Positions 39,203 through 44,226 of a stretch of DNA of 44,226 nucleotides are shown here, piece by piece. How positions within the stretch are numbered: the stretch's first letter is position 1; each line of letters starts with the position of its first letter. The stretch lies in contig LFSF01000002.1 of NCBI GenBank assembly GCA_001512665.1, forward strand, positions 1 to 44,226, in the 5' to 3' direction. This DNA is from Clostridiales bacterium DTU073. GTDB taxonomy: Bacteria; Bacillota; Peptococcia; DRI-13; DTU073. Made by a program: the position numbers and the translations under genes. Under the pieces are notes generated by a model, which saw only the letters and a program-made list of their open reading frames with translations, had not been told where the DNA came from and searched no databases.

Positions 39203-41440
39203 ATGAAAAGGAGAGGAAAAAAATTTTTTAAGCAAATAGTAGCGTGGTGTACTGTCTTTACGTTATGCTTATCTTTTACTCCGGGAAATTTGATAGCGGC
39301 TCAGGAACCGCCTGTTTCCTTGGAAAAGGCTGTTCAGACAGCCAAGAGAGCATTTGACATACCAAAGGAGTTCTCGGATTTTTCTTCGGGATATGGTCAG
39401 TATGACCAACATCAGGCTTGGCAATTACGGTGGAGTTCTGCTAAAGAACCAAGAGGAAATATGTATGTGCAGGTGGATTCGCAAACTGCGGAGATTTTAC
39501 AGATGAGTTTCTGGCAGGCTAGTAAAGAACCGTCTACTATGGGTATTCTTCCTGCAATCTCTAGGGAAGAAGCAATTGAGATAGCTGCTGAATTAGTGAA
39601 CTCCTTACAGTCTCAACGCATGTCTGAGTTGAAGCTGGAAGAAACCGGGGAGGAAATCTTACCGCTGACTTTGTGGTCCCCTAGTACATACAGGATTAAA
39701 TGGACGCGTCAAGTCCAGGGAGTACCTTTTCCACAGGATGGTGTTACTGTTAATGTAGATAATCAAACGGGGAGGATTACCGGCTATAATTTTAATTGGA
39801 CTGAGGGCAATTTTCCGGATGCGGAGCAAGCCATTGACTTAGCAGAGGCCAGAGCAGCTTGGGATAAAGCGGAAATGCTGCAACTGCAGTATTTTTATCC
39901 AAATATTAGAGATGCGGAAGAGCCGGAGGCAGAACGGAAAGTTATGCTTGTTTATCGTTTAGTTCATCCTTCGCAAGGAATTCTGGATGCCCTTACAGGA
40001 AAGCCTTTAGAATTTAGTGGGGGTATAGGTATTGATGAAATTGCTAAAACCAATGGCAGTCTGATGGAAAAAGCAATGGACAGGGGAGAGGAAATAATTC
40101 TTACTCCGGAGGAAATTAAAGAAATAGAGGCTGCCGGTCAAGTAATTTCGCAAAAAGATGCTGAAACAGTAGTGGGACAGTGGGTCCTTATCCCCGAATA
40201 TTTAACTTTGCAAAGTGCACGTTTAAGTAAAGATGAACAACGTGCAGCGGAAGCACGTACTTGGTATTTGAGCTGGCGTAATCAAAACAGAGAGTCGAAT
40301 GATGGTGAGGTCAGTTGGGTAGAGGCTAGTGTTGATGCGATTAGCGGAGAATTGTTAGGTTTTAGTTGGGATAAATATGTAATTAAAGAAGACGGTCAAC
40401 AGGTTAAACGGCTTAATCGTAAGGAAGCACAAGAGAAAGCCGAGGCTTTCTTACGGGAAATACAACCGGAATTATTTAAGCAGGTAAAGTTGAATGAATT
40501 ACAAGTTGCTGAACCGCCTCGTCCTTTAGCTGTAGAACAGCTTCCTTTAAAACAGTATTTTTCCTATGAAAGGATAGTAAACGACGTGGTCTTTCCTACT
40601 AACGGGCTGTCGGTGTCTGTAGATACCACTACCGGAGAAATCAACTCTTATAGTTTAAGATGGCAGCAGCTGCAATTTCCAGCTCCGGAAGGAATTTTAA
40701 ATGCGGCACAAATTAATGAGCAATATTTAAGTAGACAGCCTCTTACCTTGCAGTATATGGAGAGAGCGGAAACACCTCAAGTTAGAATTATGGAGATTCC
40801 TCGGAGTAACAATAAGGAAATTAGCTTAGTTTATCGCCCTGTGCTTATACCCGGACAGCGGAATGAAGCAATGTGTGATGCTAAGACCGGTGCCCCTTTA
40901 GATTGGCAAGGGAAACCTTTGGCTAAACAACCAATACCCTATAGTTTTACGGATATTTCCGGACATTGGGCAGAAAAAGAGATTGCCTTGCTTGGTCAAG
41001 CCGGTATTTTAGGGGATTATGGTAATACGTTTAATCCAGAGAGACCCATTACTGCTGTTCAATTTTTACGTGCACTTTTGATGTTGGAAAGAGGTGTAGA
41101 ACAGGTACAAACTTTAAATGATGACGAAGTAATTAAAGAAGCTACAGATTTGGGTTGGTTAAAAGAAAAACTCCAAGCGGGTGATTCTATTAATCGCTTG
41201 TTGTTGGCCCGTTGGGGAATACGCTTTTTGGGTCTGGAAAAAGTAGCCGGTATTGAAGGGATCTATACTGCACCTTATCAAGACTTTGCCGGTATTTCAG
41301 CTCCGGATCAGGGATATGTAGCACTTACATGGGGGTTAGGAGTCTTAAAAGGAGAGCAGGGCTTTTTCCGGCCGGAGCAAACAGTAACTCGAGCACAAGC
41401 AGCAGTTACTTTGGTGAGATTATTAAAGACTCAATGGTGA
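39203..41440 (+). CDS. secreted YcdB/YcdC-repeat protein with S-layer homology domains
   Basis: A 745-residue exported protein. A Sec signal peptide (basic start MKRRGKKFFK, hydrophobic core, cleavage near residue 33) is followed by several PepSY-like YcdB/YcdC repeats. Repeat hallmarks such as VPFPQDGVTVNVDNQTGRI and VVFPTNGLSVSVDTTTGEI recur twice, separated by about 290 residues. The C-terminus has SLH domains (FTDISGHWAEKEIALLGQAG, then FRPEQTVTRAQAAVTLVRLL). SLH domains bind pyruvylated secondary cell-wall polymers, so it is anchored on the envelope. The role of YcdB repeats is unknown, perhaps peptidase inhibition. The start has GGGGAGG 12 bases upstream. Confidence 0.9.
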   Translation: MKRRGKKFFKQIVAWCTVFTLCLSFTPGNLIAAQEPPVSLEKAVQTAKRAFDIPKEFSDFSSGYGQYDQHQAWQLRWSSAKEPRGNMYVQVDSQTAEILQMSFWQASKEPSTMGILPAISREEAIEIAAELVNSLQSQRMSELKLEETGEEILPLTLWSPSTYRIKWTRQVQGVPFPQDGVTVNVDNQTGRITGYNFNWTEGNFPDAEQAIDLAEARAAWDKAEMLQLQYFYPNIRDAEEPEAERKVMLVYRLVHPSQGILDALTGKPLEFSGGIGIDEIAKTNGSLMEKAMDRGEEIILTPEEIKEIEAAGQVISQKDAETVVGQWVLIPEYLTLQSARLSKDEQRAAEARTWYLSWRNQNRESNDGEVSWVEASVDAISGELLGFSWDKYVIKEDGQQVKRLNRKEAQEKAEAFLREIQPELFKQVKLNELQVAEPPRPLAVEQLPLKQYFSYERIVNDVVFPTNGLSVSVDTTTGEINSYSLRWQQLQFPAPEGILNAAQINEQYLSRQPLTLQYMERAETPQVRIMEIPRSNNKEISLVYRPVLIPGQRNEAMCDAKTGAPLDWQGKPLAKQPIPYSFTDISGHWAEKEIALLGQAGILGDYGNTFNPERPITAVQFLRALLMLERGVEQVQTLNDDEVIKEATDLGWLKEKLQAGDSINRLLLARWGIRFLGLEKVAGIEGIYTAPYQDFAGISAPDQGYVALTWGLGVLKGEQGFFRPEQTVTRAQAAVTLVRLLKTQW

Positions 41441-41481
41441 AATTTTTGACAAACAAACGAATTTAAGTTCTTTCTGAATAT

Positions 41482-41513
41482 AAAAAGACCCTTTTCATTA
41501 AGGGTCTTTTTTT
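41482..41513 (+). terminator. terminator of the YcdB/SLH gene
   Basis: Twelve-pair stem AAAAAGACCCTT (41482-41493) and AAGGGTCTTTTT (41500-41511), followed by more T. Confidence 0.92.
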
Positions 41514-41649
41514 GAAGACATAATTTGATAAATAGGGTAACAAAAAAATATCTAAATAATTTATAATATAAAGGTAATTAAGCAGGGATTGTTAGAAGCT
41601 TTCTTGAATAATTATCTTGTTAGCATATGTTAGTATTTAGTGTTTTGTA

Positions 41650-41669
41650 ATCGAATTATATCGAATTAT
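41650..41669 (+). repeat. 10-base tandem direct repeat before the CopA-like gene
   Basis: ATCGAATTAT occurs twice with no gap, ending two bases before the GGGGAGAG ribosome binding site. The one-helical-turn period suggests a protein-binding site or a slipped duplication. Confidence 0.6.
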
Positions 41670-41683
41670 CGGGGAGAGAGGAT

Positions 41684-44104
41684 GTGCACAAGGTGGAAAG
41701 AATAACTTTGCAGATTCAAGGCCTAAAAGGTACAACATGTGCTGCTGAAATTGAAAAGTCATTAGAAAAAATGAAAGGGGTATCCGATGCTTTTATAAAT
41801 TTAGCATTGGAAAAATTAACTGTAGAATATGACCCTGTTGTGATCAATCTCGATCAAATTAATTATAGAATTAAGCAACTAGGTTTTACTTTAATTGAAG
41901 ATAGTGTGACTTTAAAGGTTCGTGGGTTAAAATGTGCAGACTGTGCCATCAAAATTGAAAAGAAATTAAAACAGGTTCCCGGTGTATGTAGAGTTACTGT
42001 GAACTATGTTGCAGAAAAGCTCTTTCTTACTTATTATTCCTCACAGGTCAGTGTTAAAGAAGTTATGGATATCCTTGAAAAGCTTGGTTATGATGTTGTT
42101 TCAATAAATGATTGTATGGGAATGAGTAAGGAAAAAGAAATCAGAGCACATGATGTGCAAAGTCAGAAAAGATACTTTTTTTTCGCAGTACTGCTTTCTT
42201 TGCCGCTGTTACTTTATATGCTGGCGGAAATCTTTCTTTGGAATTGGGTGCCGGAGTTTTTTGGTAACAAGTATTTCCAGTTGGCTTTGGCTACACCTAT
42301 TCAATTTATCGCCGGAGCACAGTTTTACAGAGAAGCTTATTATGCTCTTAAGAATAAATGCACCAACATGTCAGTACTCATTGTGTTGGGGACTTCAGCT
42401 GCCTATTTTTTTAGTCTGGCTGTGGTTATTTGGGAAGAGCAAATGCAATATCAATATGTCTACTTTGATACTTCTGCCTTAATTATGACGATTGTTATTT
42501 TAGGTAAATTATTGGAATCATTGGTTAAAGGTAAAACTACTGAATCTATTGAAATGTTAATGGATTTACAGGCAAAAAAGGCGCGAGTGCTTCGAGACGG
42601 GGAAGAAAAAGAGATACCTCTTGTTGAAGTTGAAATTGGTGATATTCTTTTGGTTCGTCCTGGGGAAAAAATTCCGGTTGATGGCGTAATTATTGAAGGT
42701 TTTACCTCTGTTGATGAGTCGATGTTCACCGGGGAAAGCATACCTGTGGATAAAAAAGTAGGTGATAAAGTTATCGGTGCCACGATCAATAGATATGGCA
42801 CATTTAAGTATGAAGCTGTTAAGGTCGGTGCAGATACAGTCTTAGCTCGGATAATTAAAGCTGTAGAAAATGTACTCAGTTCAAAAACTCCGATTCAACG
42901 TACAGTTGATGTTATTTCCGCATATTTTGTTCCGGTAGTTTTGATTACAGCTATATTTGTATTTGTAGCTTGGTATACCTTTTTGGATATAGGAAATTTT
43001 AATCGTGCGCTGATTAATTTTATAGCGGTTTTAGTGATTGCCTGTCCTTGTGCATTAGGTTTAGCCACACCGACGGCTATTGTGGCTGGTGCCGGGAAAG
43101 CTGCTGAATACGGAATTCTCATTAAAGGTGGGGAGCACTTAGAAAATGCCCAGAAGGTAGACACTGTTGTTTTACAGAAAACAGGGATTATCACTAATGG
43201 ACAACCTGAAGTTTCGGATATTGTTTCTCTATCTTCTTTCTCGACTGAGGAAATCTTGCGTTTTGCGGCTATTGCGGAGGAAGCATCTGAACACCCTATA
43301 GGAAAAGCAATTGTGGAGAGAATTAAAAGAAACTGCCCAAATTTACCTGATGCTACAAAGTACACGGTCCTACCTGGGCGGGGCGTGAAAGCAGAGGTGG
43401 AAGGGCAGAAAGTGTTGGTAGGCAACAGAAAATTATTGCAAGAAAATAACATTTCTCTAGATACAGTAGAAAGTAAAGTAGAAGAACTAGAGATACAGGG
43501 TAAAACTGTAGTGTTGGTAGCTGTTGGACAGCAAGTGTCAGGAATTATTGCTGTAGCAGATACTTTAAAGGATAATGCCATGGCCGCTATTACTGAATTA
43601 CGTGCTATGGGTATTGAGATTATAATAATTACCGGTGATAATTACCGTACAACACGGGCTATTGCGGAACAGTTAGGGATAAAACGTGTTATTGCAGATG
43701 TGCTTCCGGAGGATAAAGCTAAGGAAATAGAAAAATTAAAGGCAATGGGTAAAGTTATAGTTATGGTGGGAGATGGTATCTATGATGCTCCGACGTTAAT
43801 TTCGGCTGATGTCAGTTTAGTAATTGGTTCCGGGATAGATGCTGCCATTGAAGCCGCTGATATTACGTTGTTAAGAGATGATTTACGTGGCGTTCCCGCC
43901 AGTATCAAATTGAGTCGGGCAACGATGAGAAATGTTAAACAAAATCTTTTTTGGGCTTTAATCTATAATGCTTTAGGAATTCCTATTGCGGCAGCCGGTT
44001 TGTTAAATCCGGTATTCGCCGGTGGGGCGATGGTCTTTAGTTCTGTTTCTGTTTTGCTAAATTCGCTGCGGCTAAGGCGGTGGAAATATAATGACATGAG
44101 TTGA
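41684..44104 (+). CDS. CopA-like P1B-type ATPase homolog with a mutated catalytic site (probable pseudo-ATPase)
   Basis: An 806-residue protein with full copper-ATPase architecture: two N-terminal HMA domains, eight membrane segments, actuator, P and N domains. HMA1 has lost one metal Cys (GLKGTTC, Gly16 in its place); HMA2 is intact (CADC, Cys84 and Cys87). TGES (349-352), [12 protein letters not shown] (Cys454, Cys456), EHP (His537), TGDN, the YN of helix 7 and the Met/Ser-Ser of helix 8 (AMVFSS) are kept. The phosphorylation motif DKTGTLT reads QKTGIIT, with Gln498 (CAG, 43175-43177) in place of the Asp. GDGIND reads GDGIYD (Tyr700). It therefore should not form the aspartyl-phosphate and probably binds copper without pumping. 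The start is GTG with GGGGAG upstream. Confidence 0.88.
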   Translation: MHKVERITLQIQGLKGTTCAAEIEKSLEKMKGVSDAFINLALEKLTVEYDPVVINLDQINYRIKQLGFTLIEDSVTLKVRGLKCADCAIKIEKKLKQVPGVCRVTVNYVAEKLFLTYYSSQVSVKEVMDILEKLGYDVVSINDCMGMSKEKEIRAHDVQSQKRYFFFAVLLSLPLLLYMLAEIFLWNWVPEFFGNKYFQLALATPIQFIAGAQFYREAYYALKNKCTNMSVLIVLGTSAAYFFSLAVVIWEEQMQYQYVYFDTSALIMTIVILGKLLESLVKGKTTESIEMLMDLQAKKARVLRDGEEKEIPLVEVEIGDILLVRPGEKIPVDGVIIEGFTSVDESMFTGESIPVDKKVGDKVIGATINRYGTFKYEAVKVGADTVLARIIKAVENVLSSKTPIQRTVDVISAYFVPVVLITAIFVFVAWYTFLDIGNFNRALINFIAVLVIACPCALGLATPTAIVAGAGKAAEYGILIKGGEHLENAQKVDTVVLQKTGIITNGQPEVSDIVSLSSFSTEEILRFAAIAEEASEHPIGKAIVERIKRNCPNLPDATKYTVLPGRGVKAEVEGQKVLVGNRKLLQENNISLDTVESKVEELEIQGKTVVLVAVGQQVSGIIAVADTLKDNAMAAITELRAMGIEIIIITGDNYRTTRAIAEQLGIKRVIADVLPEDKAKEIEKLKAMGKVIVMVGDGIYDAPTLISADVSLVIGSGIDAAIEAADITLLRDDLRGVPASIKLSRATMRNVKQNLFWALIYNALGIPIAAAGLLNPVFAGGAMVFSSVSVLLNSLRLRRWKYNDMS

Positions 44105-44168
44105 GGTGTTTGTCGTTTTGTGCTCAGTATAAGAACAGACTAGCACTTGGTTCGGGTGAATGCAGACC

Positions 44169-44224
44169 ACCCTCCACATACATCCATGTACTGCGAGGGT
44201 TGGAACTGACGTCCTGTCAGTTCC
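44169..44224. repeat. two adjacent hairpins at the right edge of the window
   Basis: ACCCTC (44169-44174) pairs with GAGGGT (44195-44200) around TACAT-CC-ATGTA. Next, GGAACTGAC (44202-44210) pairs perfectly with GTCAGTTCC (44216-44224) around GTCCT. They may be a terminator-less structured repeat or the start of another element beyond the window. Confidence 0.6.
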
Positions 44225-44226
44225 TC

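Noticed and set aside
43141-43200. The Gln at the phosphorylation site as a sequencing error
   Set aside because: Changing an Asp codon to CAG needs at least two substitutions. The neighbouring motif residues (TGIIT for TGTLT) and the distant GDGIYD site are also altered, while the frame stays open.
42895-43581. Long minus-strand open frame opposite the CopA-like gene
   Set aside because: It has no ribosome binding site or recognisable domain and mirrors the codon pattern of the plus-strand gene; a shadow frame.

Overview
The window is an AT-rich chromosomal segment from an anaerobic, endospore-forming member of the Firmicutes, most likely class Clostridia and perhaps a Peptococcaceae-like lineage. 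The evidence is a complete gerA-gerB-gerC spore germinant receptor operon, strong AGGAGG-type ribosome binding sites, frequent TTG and GTG starts, HPr kinase/phosphorylase, a CadC-type repressor, Bacillus-type LexA boxes, and the nadD-yqeK-rsfS block. The genus cannot be named from sequence alone.

Layout. 1-3141: a small accessory island with two related hypothetical proteins flanking a membrane phospholipase D-like protein, plus a third small hypothetical. 3140-6592: a truncated htpX remnant, nagB, nadE, a cob(I)alamin adenosyltransferase and a rhomboid protease. 6712-8212: a small unlisted gene and SOS-controlled dinB. 8209-12041 (minus strand): a tight five-gene operon, comA-comB-ABC ATPase-GTPase-Fe-S protein, joining the first two enzymes of the sulfolactate/coenzyme M route to three proteins that look like metallocofactor-handling factors. 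12221-18413: a four-helix hypothetical, the ger operon with a small two-helix fourth gene, and a LysM/peptidoglycan-binding/BsuPI protein whose last domain is cut by a C9 tract. 18415-18644: palindromic intergenic repeats. 18648-24181: a diguanylate cyclase, a QueT-type transporter, a family 2 glycosyltransferase, hprK and an orphan HlyD-like adaptor. 24198-28982: proB, proA, nadD, an RRM protein, yqeK, rsfS and tRNA-Ala(GGC). 28983-29697: a decayed stretch with a broken zinc-ribbon gene. 29732-33101: a Gfo/Idh/MocA oxidoreductase divergent from a TPP enzyme, then a macrodomain protein. 33220-44104: a metal-transport region with cadC-cadA, a double-LysM protein, a Ca2+ P-type ATPase, a YcdB/SLH envelope protein, and a CopA-like protein whose phosphorylated Asp is Gln.

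Two items stand out. The first is the comAB-ABC-GTPase-FeS operon, a possible undescribed sulfonate or metallocofactor system. The second is the full-length CopA-like pseudo-ATPase, in which D of DKTGT is Q and N of GDGxND is Y while the copper-path residues are kept. Two canonical P-type ATPases in the same window serve as internal controls for the second.
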